In this document: one piece after another, positions 24,977-33,452 of the stretch | How positions within the stretch are numbered: the first letter of the stretch is position 1 | Layout: every line of letters starts with the position of its first letter | NCBI GenBank assembly: GCA_903908285.1 | Contig: CAIVRH010000012.1 | Location: forward strand, 1 to 64,000 | DNA from: an uncultured candidate division Zixibacteria bacterium | GTDB lineage: Bacteria; Zixibacteria; MSB-5A5; SM1-73 | DNA: 64,000 nt | Direction: 5' to 3' | The notes under the pieces: model-generated | Told to the model about the DNA's origin: nothing | Seen by the model: the letters and a program-made list of their open reading frames with translations, nothing else | The model's database searches: none | Position numbers and translations under genes: made by a program

Positions 24977-27331
24977 TTAGCAGCTCGGTGGTGGTCCTGA
25001 TTTAAAAAGATAGTTGATCAGATAAATCACGTCACCAACTTCTATATTTCCGTCACAATTGGCGTCACCCGCCTCTAAGTAAGAAGGAGCAGGCCCGCTT
25101 TTGAACAGGTAATTTATCAGGTATACTACATCTCCAATGTCTATCGTGCCGTCTCCGTTTGCATCACCGGAAATGAAGTAGGGACCAGATAGATTCTTTA
25201 AGATGGAGACATTGGCGCTACTATTTGCCACAGCCAAGTCCAAATCACCATCCCCATCCAGGTCCGCACAGAAAACGGAATAAGGAGCATATCCTGCCCC
25301 ATAGTTAACCGCACTCTGATAAGTCCCATCCCCGTTATTCTTCAAGATGGAGACATCATGGTTAGCATAATTTGCCACCGCCAAGTCCAGATCACCATCC
25401 CCATCCAAATCCGCACAGAAAACAGAAGTAGGCCCCGTACCAGTGGCATAGTCCACCTTACTCTGAAAAGTCCCATCCCCGTTGTTCTTCAAGATGGAGA
25501 CATCGTAGCTATAATAATTCGCCACGGCCAAGTCCAAATCAGTATCCCCATCCAGGTCCCCACAGAAAATGGAATAAGGACCATTACCGGCGTTACAGTT
25601 GACCGCACTTTGAAAAGTTCCATCTCCATTGTTCTTCAAGATAGAGACATTGCCGCTACCATAATTTGCCACGGCCAGGTCCAGATCGGTGTCACCATCT
25701 AAGTCCGCACAGAAAACAGAATAGGGCTCCGTACCGGTGGCATAGTCCACCTTACTCTGAAATGTCCCATCCCCGTTGTTCTTCAAGATTGAGACTGTGT
25801 AGCTACCAGTATTTGTCACCGCCAAGTCCAGATCGGTGTCCCCATCCAGGTCCGCACAGAAAACAGAATAAGGATAGACTCCTACCCCATAATTGACCGC
25901 AGTTTGAAAAGTTCCATTCTCGTTGTTCTTCAAGATGGAGACATTGTTGCTACTAAGATTTGCCACGACTAAGTCCAAGTCAGTATCCCCATCCAAATCC
26001 GCACAGAAAACAGAACGAGGACTATCACCGACTCCATAGTTGACCGCACTCTGATAAGTCCCGTCCCCTTTGTTCTTTAAGATGGAGACACTGTCGCTAC
26101 CAGAATTTGACACAGCCAAATCCAGATCACTATCCCCATCCAACTCCGCACAGAAAACAGAATAAGGACTATAGCCTACCCCATAGTTGACCACGCTCGG
26201 ATAAATCCCGTCCCCTTTGTTCTTGAAGATAGAGACGTTGCGACCACCTTGATTTACCACAGCCAAGTCCAGATCACTATCCCCGTCCAAGTTCGCACAG
26301 AAAACAGACCAGAGACCCGATCCTGCCGCATAGTTAACCGCGCTCTGAAAAGTACCATTCCCGTTGTTCTTCAAGATGGAAACATTTCGGCTACCAGCAT
26401 TTGCTATGGCTAAGTCCAGATCGGTATCACCATCTAAGTCCGCACAGAAAACAGAATGAGGAGCATCTCCTGCCCCGTAGTTGACCGCGCTCTGATAAGT
26501 CCCATCCCCGTTGTTCTTCAAGATGGCAACATTGTCGCTACCAGCATTTGCAACAACCAAGTCCAGATCAGTATCCCCATCCAGGTCCGCACAGAAAACA
26601 GAATAAGGCTCCGTACCGGTGGTATAGTCCACCTTACTCTGAAATGTCCCATCCCCGTTGTTCTTCAAGATTGAGACATTGTAGCTATTAGTATTTGCCA
26701 CGGCCAAGTCCAGATCAGTATCCCCATCCAAGTCCGCACAGAAAACGGAATAAGGATGACTTCCTGCCCCATAATTGACTGCGGTCTGATAAGTCCCATC
26801 CCCGTTGTTCTTCAAAATGGAGACATTGTTGCTACTATAATTTGCCACCGCTAAATCCAGATCATCATCCCCATCCAAGTCCGCACAGAAAACAGAATAA
26901 GGATCCGTACCGGTGGCATAGTCCACCTTACTCTGAAATGTCCCATCCCCGTTGTTCTTTAAGATGGAGACACCATCGCTATACCTGTTTGCCACTGCCA
27001 AGTCCAGATTACCATCCCCATCCAGGTCCGCACAGAAAACAGAATAAGGACCATCTCCTGCCCCATAATTGACCGCACTCTGATAAGTCCCATCCCCGTT
27101 GTTCTTCAAGATGGAGACATTGTAGCCACTATTATTTGCCACCGCCAAGTCCAGATCACCATCCCCATCCAGGTCCGCACAGAAAACAGAATAAGGAAAA
27201 CTTCCTGTCCCGTAGTCTATTCTTGAGTCAAACAGCGGCTCAAAGGCATAAGCAAGATTGGTTGTAGCATAATACAAACTGCTTATGACCACAAAAACCA
27301 GAATCACCAAAACGATAGGTTTAGCTAACAT
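24977..27331 (-). CDS. Secreted fourteen-repeat FG-GAP/VCBS protein with dockerin
   Basis: This 784-residue protein has a signal peptide (about 1-29), then fourteen tandem 49-residue repeats of consensus PYSVFCADLDGDTDLDLAVA followed by VSILKNNGDGTFQ. Fourteen repeats would make two seven-bladed propellers. Each has a Ca-binding DxDGDxDLD loop and an unusual conserved Cys. Two dockerin repeats finish it (TIDIGDVVYLINYLFK, NIEVGDVIYLINYLFK), ending PPPSC. The repeats are also very similar at DNA level (147 bp each), showing recent expansion or homogenisation. AAGGAG precedes the ATG. A surface-binding role is inferred. Confidence 0.92.
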   Translation of the reverse strand: MLAKPIVLVILVFVVISSLYYATTNLAYAFEPLFDSRIDYGTGSFPYSVFCADLDGDGDLDLAVANNSGYNVSILKNNGDGTYQSAVNYGAGDGPYSVFCADLDGDGNLDLAVANRYSDGVSILKNNGDGTFQSKVDYATGTDPYSVFCADLDGDDDLDLAVANYSSNNVSILKNNGDGTYQTAVNYGAGSHPYSVFCADLDGDTDLDLAVANTNSYNVSILKNNGDGTFQSKVDYTTGTEPYSVFCADLDGDTDLDLVVANAGSDNVAILKNNGDGTYQSAVNYGAGDAPHSVFCADLDGDTDLDLAIANAGSRNVSILKNNGNGTFQSAVNYAAGSGLWSVFCANLDGDSDLDLAVVNQGGRNVSIFKNKGDGIYPSVVNYGVGYSPYSVFCAELDGDSDLDLAVSNSGSDSVSILKNKGDGTYQSAVNYGVGDSPRSVFCADLDGDTDLDLVVANLSSNNVSILKNNENGTFQTAVNYGVGVYPYSVFCADLDGDTDLDLAVTNTGSYTVSILKNNGDGTFQSKVDYATGTEPYSVFCADLDGDTDLDLAVANYGSGNVSILKNNGDGTFQSAVNCNAGNGPYSIFCGDLDGDTDLDLAVANYYSYDVSILKNNGDGTFQSKVDYATGTGPTSVFCADLDGDGDLDLAVANYANHDVSILKNNGDGTYQSAVNYGAGYAPYSVFCADLDGDGDLDLAVANSSANVSILKNLSGPYFISGDANGDGTIDIGDVVYLINYLFKSGPAPSYLEAGDANCDGNIEVGDVIYLINYLFKSGPPPSC
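25180..27215. repeat. Fourteen 147-bp tandem repeats within the FG-GAP gene
   Basis: Blocks such as CCCATCCCCGTTGTTCTTCA and AAGTCCGCACAGAAAACAGA recur every 147 bp. The block is a likely site of in-frame copy-number change and of assembly error. Confidence 0.9.
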
Positions 27332-27582
27332 CTTTACTCCTTTTTTGGAGTGATGGGGTTATCTACTTATAAATGATCGATAAGATTAATCTCAGTAGTA
27401 TTATAATGCTGAAACCGGAAAAGTCAATAGTTATTTGGAGGAACAAAGAGGTGTGAAAGAAGGTGGTTGTGCACCTGGAAGGTACCCATACATTATGACA
27501 ATCCGGATGACAACCGCCAAATAGACATATGGAGGAAATAGAGTTAAGTGCCCACCTATCAAATGATTATAGGTGATTTTTG

Positions 27583-27660
27583 TGGGGTGGATGAGGGGAC
27601 TCGAACCCCCGGCCACCAGGGCCACAACCTGGTGCTCTAACCAACTGAGCTACACCCACC
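27583..27660 (-). tRNA. tRNA-His (anticodon GTG)
   Basis: Minus-strand cloverleaf with acceptor GTGGGTG/CATCCAC, the extra 5' G-1 opposite C73 that marks tRNA-His, anticodon stem CCAGG/CCTGG around TTGTGGC, and T loop GTTCGAGTC. Unlike the tRNA-Asp and tRNA-Val genes here, CCA is encoded. Confidence 0.96.
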
Positions 27661-27672
27661 ATGTGTAAATCG

Positions 27673-27714
27673 GTTCATAGTTCGTGGTTCATGGTTCATG
27701 GTTTGGGGCATGAA
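27673..27714. repeat. Heptanucleotide array, unit GTTCATG
   Basis: GTTCATA, GTTCGTG, GTTCATG, GTTCATG, GTTTGGG and GCATGAA step by 7 bp, just outside the 5' end of tRNA-His. Confidence 0.85.
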
Positions 27715-27731
27715 CCTAAACTTCAAAGATC

Positions 27732-27807
27732 GTAGGGGCAATTCCCCGCTTCCGGCGGGATATTCCACCCAGACGGGTGGTCGTCCGACCACATGAATTG
27801 CCCCTAC
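27732..27807. repeat. Palindromic element with GTAGGGGCAATT ends
   Basis: GTAGGGGCAATT and AATTGCCCCTAC bound this 76-bp element. The inside contains CCACCCAGACGGGTGG and a GTCGTCCGACCAC block shared, in the opposite orientation, with 4342-4456. It lies just after the ppdK stop. Confidence 0.85.
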
Positions 27808-27836
27808 AACTCAAATCTCATTTCTCTAATCTATTA

Positions 27837-30620
27837 CTATGCCGAAGTATATTCGCCGGCTTTGCCGATAACCGCTTGAGCTGCGGCTAATCGGGCAATG
27901 GGAACCCGGTACGGGGAACAGCTGACATAATCCAACCCGGCATGATGACAGAAAATCACCGAATCGGGATCGCCCCCGTGTTCTCCGCAAATCCCCACCT
28001 TCAGATCCTTTCGGGTCGAGCGTCCCTTCTTCACCCCCATTTCCACCAGTTGTCCCACCCCTTTTACGTCTATGCTCACAAAGGGATCGCCGTCCAAAAT
28101 GCCGTTATCCACATAATACTTTAAGAACTTGCCGGCATCGTCGCGGGAATAGCCAAAGGTCATCTGGGTAAGATCGTTGGTTCCGAAAGAAAAGAATTCG
28201 GCTTCGGCAGCTATATCATCCGCCACCAGGCAAGCCCGGGGAAGCTCGATCATGGTCCCGACCAAATATTTTACCTCAACTTTGTATTTCTTCATGGTCT
28301 CCTGTGCCACCCGCACCACCACTTCCCTCTGGTTGTGGAATTCATTAATGTGACCCACCAATGGGATCATCACCTCGGGGATGACTTTCTTTCCATGCCG
28401 GGCTAATTCACAAGCCGCTTCGAAAATGGCGCGGGCTTGCATGGCGGTGATCTCCGGAAATACGATTCCCAATCGGCAACCCCGGTGTCCCATCATCGGG
28501 TTCATCTCGTGCAATTCCTCCACCCGGGACAGGAGCTTTTGCTTCTCCTCTAAAAGTATCGGGTCGGCATCCCCCTTGGCTTTCAAAGAGGTGATTTCTT
28601 CTACCAACGCTTCCCGGTTGGGCAGGAACTCGTGCAATGGGGGATCGAGGGTGCGAATGGTGACCGGCAAGCCGTGCATCACTTCAAACAGGGATTTGAA
28701 ATCGCTTTTCTGGAAGGGGAGAAGCTTGTCCAAAGCAGCTTGCCTCTCGGAGGTGGTCTTGGCCAAAATCATCTCTTGTACTATGGGCAATCTCTCCGGG
28801 GCGAAAAACATATGTTCGGTGCGGCATAAACCGATTCCCTGGGCGCCGAATTTGACCGCCTGGGTTGCATCCTTGGGAGTATCCGCATTGGCGCGCACTT
28901 TCAACCTTCTGGTCTGGTCCGCCCATTTCATGAACTCGCCGAACTCTCCGGTCATCTCCGGCTCGATGGTGGGAACGGTTCCCAGTATCACTTCGCCGGT
29001 GGCGCCGTTTAAGGTGATGGTATCTCTTTCCCGGACTATGTGCCCGTCCACCATGAACTGCTTTCTCTGCTCGTTGATCTTGATCGATTCGCTTCCCACC
29101 ACGCAGCATTTCCCCATTCCCCGTGCCACTACCGCCGCATGGCTGGTCATTCCGCCCCGGGCGGTAAGGATGCCCTCCGCCACCGCCATGCCCTGGATGT
29201 CATCCGGGTTGGTCTCGTGCCGGACCAAGATCACCTTCTCTTTTTCTGCAGCCCAGCGAACCGCTTCCTCTGCACTGAATACCACCTTTCCCACGGCTGC
29301 CCCCGGAGAGGCGGCCAAGCCTTTGGCAATCACCGTGACCTGAGCCTTGGGATCGATCCGGCGATGCAAAAGCTGATTCAACTGAACCGGCTCGATGCGT
29401 AAAAGCGCCTCATTTTTGGTGATCAACTTCTCTTTTACCATGTCCACGGCAATCTTCACCGCGGCCGGTGCCGTCCTCTTGCCGGTGCGGGTCTGAAGCA
29501 GAAACAATTTCCCTGCCTGGACCGTAAATTCAAAATCCTGCATATCCTGGTAGTGTTTCTCCAATTTGGAGGTGATGGATCTCAGCTCCTTGTAAACCTT
29601 GGGCATTTCCTCCGCCAGTTCGGAGATCTGTTTGGGGGTCCGGATCCCCGCCACCACATCCTCACCCTGAGCGTTGGTCAGATATTCTCCGTAGAATTTA
29701 TTGTCTCCGTTGGACGGATTGCGGGTAAAGCCTACGCCGGTGGCGCAATCGTCACCCATATTGCCGAACACCATAGCCTGAACGTTCACCGCAGTGCCCA
29801 AATTACCGGGGATCTTGTGGATTCTCCGGTAAGCGATTGCCCGGGGATTGTTCCAGGATTTAAATACCGCCTCAATGGTCATCCATAACTGTATGAAAGG
29901 ATCGGAGGGAAATTCCTCCCTGGTCTTCTCTCTTATTTTGGCCTTGAACTCCTTTACCAACCCCCTTAAATCTTCCGCCATCAGGGAGGTATCCTGCTTT
30001 ATATGCTTGACATCCTTTCTCCGCTGGAGGATGTGTTCGAATTCGGATTTGTCGATTCCCAAAACCACGTTGCCAAACATCTGTACAAACCGCCGGTAAC
30101 TGTCGTAAACGAACCGTTCGTTTTTGGACTTCTTGATCAATCCTTCGGCAGTTTTGTCATTCAAACCCAGATTCAAAACCGTATCCATCATTCCGGGCAT
30201 GGAGAATTTGGCTCCCGAACGGACCGAGAGAAGAAGAGGATTGGACGGGTCACCAAACTTCGAGCCCATCGATTTTTCTACCGAGAGCAGATATTTTCTC
30301 GCATCGGTTTCCAAACCTTTAGGCAAACTCAGATTGTTGTCATAGAAAACCCGGCAGGTTTCGGTGGAGATGGTGAATCCCGGAGGAACCGGAGCGCCGG
30401 CATTGGTCATCTCTGCCAAACCCGCCCCCTTGCCTCCGAGGATATCCTTCATCTTTCCATGTCCTTCTGCTTTCCCGTCTCCAAAATAATAGATGAGCTT
30501 CCCCGGCCTAACCGTCATCTCTTTGGTTTTCTTTGGCTTAGCTTTTGCAGCTTTGCTTGGTTTAACCTTTTTCTGGGCAACCGGTTTTGCCTTTTTGGAC
30601 TTTTTTGACTCTTTTTTCAT
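27837..30620 (-). CDS. ppdK: Pyruvate, phosphate dikinase
   Basis: This 927-residue cytoplasmic enzyme interconverts pyruvate, ATP and phosphate with phosphoenolpyruvate, AMP and pyrophosphate. The N-terminal ATP-grasp domain begins YYFGDGKAEGHGKMKDILGGKG. The swivelling phosphohistidine domain has His494 in GGMTSHAAVVARGMG. The C-terminal TIM barrel has the PEP-site Cys878 in GICGEHGGDPDS. The first 35 residues are an unusual Lys/Ala/Pro-rich extension, making it somewhat longer than the usual 875-890. GGAGG precedes the ATG at 30620, supporting the long form. PPDK points to a PPi-linked glycolysis or gluconeogenesis. It is transcribed alone. Confidence 0.97.
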   Translation of the reverse strand: MKKESKKSKKAKPVAQKKVKPSKAAKAKPKKTKEMTVRPGKLIYYFGDGKAEGHGKMKDILGGKGAGLAEMTNAGAPVPPGFTISTETCRVFYDNNLSLPKGLETDARKYLLSVEKSMGSKFGDPSNPLLLSVRSGAKFSMPGMMDTVLNLGLNDKTAEGLIKKSKNERFVYDSYRRFVQMFGNVVLGIDKSEFEHILQRRKDVKHIKQDTSLMAEDLRGLVKEFKAKIREKTREEFPSDPFIQLWMTIEAVFKSWNNPRAIAYRRIHKIPGNLGTAVNVQAMVFGNMGDDCATGVGFTRNPSNGDNKFYGEYLTNAQGEDVVAGIRTPKQISELAEEMPKVYKELRSITSKLEKHYQDMQDFEFTVQAGKLFLLQTRTGKRTAPAAVKIAVDMVKEKLITKNEALLRIEPVQLNQLLHRRIDPKAQVTVIAKGLAASPGAAVGKVVFSAEEAVRWAAEKEKVILVRHETNPDDIQGMAVAEGILTARGGMTSHAAVVARGMGKCCVVGSESIKINEQRKQFMVDGHIVRERDTITLNGATGEVILGTVPTIEPEMTGEFGEFMKWADQTRRLKVRANADTPKDATQAVKFGAQGIGLCRTEHMFFAPERLPIVQEMILAKTTSERQAALDKLLPFQKSDFKSLFEVMHGLPVTIRTLDPPLHEFLPNREALVEEITSLKAKGDADPILLEEKQKLLSRVEELHEMNPMMGHRGCRLGIVFPEITAMQARAIFEAACELARHGKKVIPEVMIPLVGHINEFHNQREVVVRVAQETMKKYKVEVKYLVGTMIELPRACLVADDIAAEAEFFSFGTNDLTQMTFGYSRDDAGKFLKYYVDNGILDGDPFVSIDVKGVGQLVEMGVKKGRSTRKDLKVGICGEHGGDPDSVIFCHHAGLDYVSCSPYRVPIARLAAAQAVIGKAGEYTSA

Positions 30621-30791
30621 TTAACTTATCCTCCTTTGAGTTGGCGAATTTCTTTATTATACGATGCTTTCGTCAAAAAGCAAGGTTTTTTTTGGGGGAG
30701 TGATAAGATGATGGTAGGGACAGTCAACGGATGGAACGGATTAAACAAACAATGAAGATAAGCGGATAGCAAATTATCAATAGAACATTGC

Positions 30792-31259
30792 TTAGATAAT
30801 TCCGCATTCCGAGAGCATTTTGATCATTTTTTCCACATGGGTGGCAGACCAGAAGAGGCGATCACACTGGGGACAACGCTTGAAATTATCCTGGGTTTGG
30901 TAAACGTAGGAATATAATCTGTCTTTGATTTTTTCCTTCTCTATGTTTTCCAATAGCTGATTACAAATAAGACACCGCGAGAAGATCTGCTCTTTGGCGG
31001 TCTTAAGTTCAAAATGCCTCACCACCTGTTTAAGTTGTTCTAAAGGTTTTTCACTTTCTATTAAGAGGAGTTTTTCACCCAATTTGAGATTGAAGCGGGA
31101 GAGCTGGGTATCTCGACTCAGGAGTACGCGGTCTTCTTTTAATGTCTTGGAAACCAGCTCACCGTCTTCGATCGGATCAAAAAAAAGGGTGTCGTTCCCC
31201 AGAGTGCGGAGCCATTTAGCCAGCTTCCCCAGATTATCGTCGCAGATGAACTTTATCAT
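30792..31259 (-). CDS. Mut7-C RNase/PIN-like domain protein with zinc ribbon
   Basis: The 155-residue protein beginning MIKFICDDNLGKLAKWLRTLG matches the Mut7-C family (PF01927), a PIN-like nuclease fold with acidic residues Asp7-Asp8 and a later LLSRDTQL strand. A Cys4 zinc ribbon follows (CLICNQLL, then CPQCDRLFW). The frame is open to 31508, but the upstream part translates palindromic repeat DNA, so I take the ATG at 31259. No ribosome-binding site is visible because the element at 31277-31307 lies there. Single-stranded RNA cleavage is inferred from family membership only. Confidence 0.82.
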   Translation of the reverse strand: MIKFICDDNLGKLAKWLRTLGNDTLFFDPIEDGELVSKTLKEDRVLLSRDTQLSRFNLKLGEKLLLIESEKPLEQLKQVVRHFELKTAKEQIFSRCLICNQLLENIEKEKIKDRLYSYVYQTQDNFKRCPQCDRLFWSATHVEKMIKMLSECGII

Positions 31260-31276
31260 AAAACAGTGTGTACTAT

Positions 31277-31307
31277 GTAGGGGCGAACCTTCAGGTTCGC
31301 CCTCTAC
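31277..31307. repeat. Palindromic element GTAGGGGCGAACC
   Basis: GTAGGGGCGAACC pairs with GGTTCGCCCTCTAC around a short loop, 18 bp upstream of the Mut7-C start codon. It belongs to the GTAGGGGC-ended family. Confidence 0.8.
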
Positions 31308-31316
31308 TAAACACAA

Positions 31317-31360
31317 TAGGGGTGGAGCTAAAGCTCCACCCCTACAAGCTCCACCCCTAC
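31317..31360. repeat. Palindrome TAGGGGTGGAGCT plus an extra right arm
   Basis: TAGGGGTGGAGCT (31317-31329) and AGCTCCACCCCTA (31332-31344) form a perfect 13-bp hairpin with a 2-nt loop. AAGCTCCACCCCTAC is repeated again at 31346-31360, overlapping the stop codon of the ABC transporter gene. Confidence 0.85.
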
Positions 31361-33201
31361 AGTCTAAACTGCATATCGTAAAGTCTTTTGTACAATCCTC
31401 CTTGCTCCAAAAGACTCCTGTGGTCACCCATCTGAACGATTCTTCCATGTTCCAATACCACAATCTTATCCACATGCTGAATGGTGGATAATCTATGGGC
31501 GATGACAAACACGGTGCGTCCCTTCATCAGCCGGTCGATGGCTTCCTGCACCAGGGCTTCGGACTCGGAATCCAAGGAAGATGTCGCCTCGTCGAATATC
31601 AGAATCGGCGGGTTTTTGAACAGGGCGCGGGCAATGGCTAATCTCTGCTTTTCTCCACCGGAGAGCTTCACCCCCCGGTCGCCGATAATGGTTTGATACC
31701 CCTGCGGCGTGGCCCGGATAAAATCGTGGGCATTTGCCGCCCGGGCAGCATCATATACCCGCTGCTCGGAGGCGTTCTCATGCCCATAGGCGATATTGTT
31801 CCACACCGTATCGTTGAAAAGAATGGTCTCTTGGGTTACGATCCCCATTAAATTTCGGAGAGAACCGAGTTCAACCTTCTTCAAGTCGATTCCGTCGATT
31901 TTGATTTCTCCGGTTATGGGATCATAGAACCGGATAAGCAAATCCATCAGCGTGGATTTTCCGGCTCCGGATGGACCGACCAAAGCTGCCACTTCACCCG
32001 CCTTAACTTCGAAGCTGATGTCGGAGAGAACCGGTTTTTCGCCATCATAGCTGAAAGAGACTCTGTCGAAAATTATATTTTTATCCAGGGATTCTTTTAA
32101 TACCGCATCTGGACGGTTTTTGATTTTGGGCTGGGTGTCCAGTACCTCAAATATCCTCTTGGCGGCGGCCAGACCCTGTTGAATGTCGATATTCAGATTG
32201 CTTATGGACCGGACCGGCTGCATCAATGAAAGCGTGGCAAAAAGAAAGAGGAAGAACCTCCCCGGATCCAGATTCCCTGCCAGAATGTCTTTGCCCGCAA
32301 ACCACAGAATCAAAACCGCACCCGATACTCCCAATATCTCGGTTAAAGGGGGGGCCAAAGAACCGATGCGGGTGAGCTTGACCATGGTTTTGAAATAATC
32401 CCGGCTGGTGTCGGTGAATTTTTTGATCTCGAATTTCTCCATCACAAACGCTTTGACCACCCGGATGCCGGAGATGGTCTCCTGCAGCACCGAGGTCATG
32501 CTCCCCATTTTCTCCTGGGTGAGAACACTGGATTTTTTCACCTTTCGGCCGAATTTACCGATGATCAGAATCGCCGGAGGGAAAAGGAGAATCGCGATAA
32601 ACGCCAGCTTCCAGCTGGCCCAGAAGACCAAAAAGAGATATACCAGCATCAAAAATCCCTGGCGCAGGGTTTCGGCAAAACCGTTAGCCACCGCTCCCCG
32701 CACCAGGGTGATGTCATTGGTAATCCGCGAAATCAATACCCCGGTTTTCTGCCCGTGAAAATACTCCAAAGGCAAAAGGTGAAAATGGGAATAGAGTTTG
32801 TTCCGGATATCCATGATCACCCCCTGCTCCACCCTCACGATCAGATAACTCTGGGTATACCAAAACAGGTTCTTGATCAGGAAGATCAGAAACACCAGGA
32901 TGCAAAACCGTCCCAGAGTCTCCAGTTGAGTTTTACCCAGGATGACCTGGTTGAATTTCTCTTTTAAGGTTTGAGGTAAAATCACCAGCAGGCTTTCTTT
33001 TTCTTTTTCGGGACCCTCCTTCTGCTCCAAGACCGGCTTGGAAACCTCACCGGGTTTGGAGAAGACTATTTTGGTGAAGGGGACGATCATGGTAATGGAG
33101 AAACCACTCATTCCCGCAAAAAGAAGCATGAAAATCATGGCGGGAACCAGATATTTCAGATGGGGTTTAAGATAACTTAGTAGTCGGAAATAATCTTTCA
33201 T
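31357..33201 (-). CDS. MsbA-like lipid/polysaccharide ABC exporter (fused permease and ATPase)
   Basis: This 614-residue half-transporter has an N-terminal six-helix membrane domain (about 15-330) and a C-terminal ATPase. The ATPase has Walker A GPSGAGKST, the Q loop VTQETILFND, signature LSGGEKQRLAIARAL, Walker B ILIFDEATSSLD and the H loop VIAHRLST. It is expected to flip lipid A-core or other lipid-linked glycans across the inner membrane. A long charged loop near residues 45-75 (KPVLEQKEGPEKEKES) is not in E. coli MsbA. No clear ribosome-binding site precedes the ATG; a 7-bp array begins 11 bp upstream. The upstream GT9 gene fits LPS assembly. Confidence 0.93.
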   Translation of the reverse strand: MKDYFRLLSYLKPHLKYLVPAMIFMLLFAGMSGFSITMIVPFTKIVFSKPGEVSKPVLEQKEGPEKEKESLLVILPQTLKEKFNQVILGKTQLETLGRFCILVFLIFLIKNLFWYTQSYLIVRVEQGVIMDIRNKLYSHFHLLPLEYFHGQKTGVLISRITNDITLVRGAVANGFAETLRQGFLMLVYLFLVFWASWKLAFIAILLFPPAILIIGKFGRKVKKSSVLTQEKMGSMTSVLQETISGIRVVKAFVMEKFEIKKFTDTSRDYFKTMVKLTRIGSLAPPLTEILGVSGAVLILWFAGKDILAGNLDPGRFFLFLFATLSLMQPVRSISNLNIDIQQGLAAAKRIFEVLDTQPKIKNRPDAVLKESLDKNIIFDRVSFSYDGEKPVLSDISFEVKAGEVAALVGPSGAGKSTLMDLLIRFYDPITGEIKIDGIDLKKVELGSLRNLMGIVTQETILFNDTVWNNIAYGHENASEQRVYDAARAANAHDFIRATPQGYQTIIGDRGVKLSGGEKQRLAIARALFKNPPILIFDEATSSLDSESEALVQEAIDRLMKGRTVFVIAHRLSTIQHVDKIVVLEHGRIVQMGDHRSLLEQGGLYKRLYDMQFRL

Positions 33202-33211
33202 CTTGTTTCTT

Positions 33212-33232
33212 GTCCACGGTCCACGGTCTACT
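33212..33232. repeat. Heptanucleotide array, unit GTCCACG
   Basis: GTCCACG, GTCCACG and GTCTACT, directly upstream of the MsbA-like start codon. The same unit occurs at 3058-3113. Confidence 0.6.
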
Positions 33233-33236
33233 GTTT

Positions 33237-33257
33237 CCTCTCCCCTTCGGGGAGAGG
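33237..33257. repeat. Hairpin CCTCTCCCC / GGGGAGAGG
   Basis: A perfect 9-bp inverted repeat with a 3-nt loop. It is partner to the related hairpin at 33379-33403, together resembling a dispersed CTCACCCC/CTCTCC-type palindromic repeat. Confidence 0.75.
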
Positions 33258-33378
33258 ATTAAGGTGAGGGGGATCAAGTAAAGTGTAGTAAGTTTTGTAA
33301 AGTTATGTTAATCAAAACATTATTTATACAAATTATTTCAAATTGTTAACAATCGGTTATCACCTCACCCCCTGAATC

Positions 33379-33403
33379 CCCCTCTCCGTAAAACGGAGAG
33401 GGG
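33379..33403. repeat. Hairpin CCCCTCTCCGT / ACGGAGAGGGG
   Basis: A perfect 11-bp stem with loop AAA between the MsbA-like and GT9 genes. There is no T tract on the minus strand, so it is more likely a repeat than a terminator. Confidence 0.75.
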
Positions 33404-33452
33404 TTCACCCTGAAAGGATTCACCCTGAAGGGGACAAAAGGAGGAGAGGTTT

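Noticed and set aside
25180-27215. Long tandem DNA repeats that might be a CRISPR or satellite
   Set aside because: The 147-bp period equals 49 codons of FG-GAP repeats in one open frame.
28381-29343. 320-codon plus-strand ORF opposite ppdK
   Set aside because: Antisense shadow of the clearly coding pyruvate phosphate dikinase; no family features.
31260-31508. N-terminal extension of the Mut7-C ORF
   Set aside because: Translates palindromic repeats and the end of the ABC gene's DNA; the family start is at 31259.
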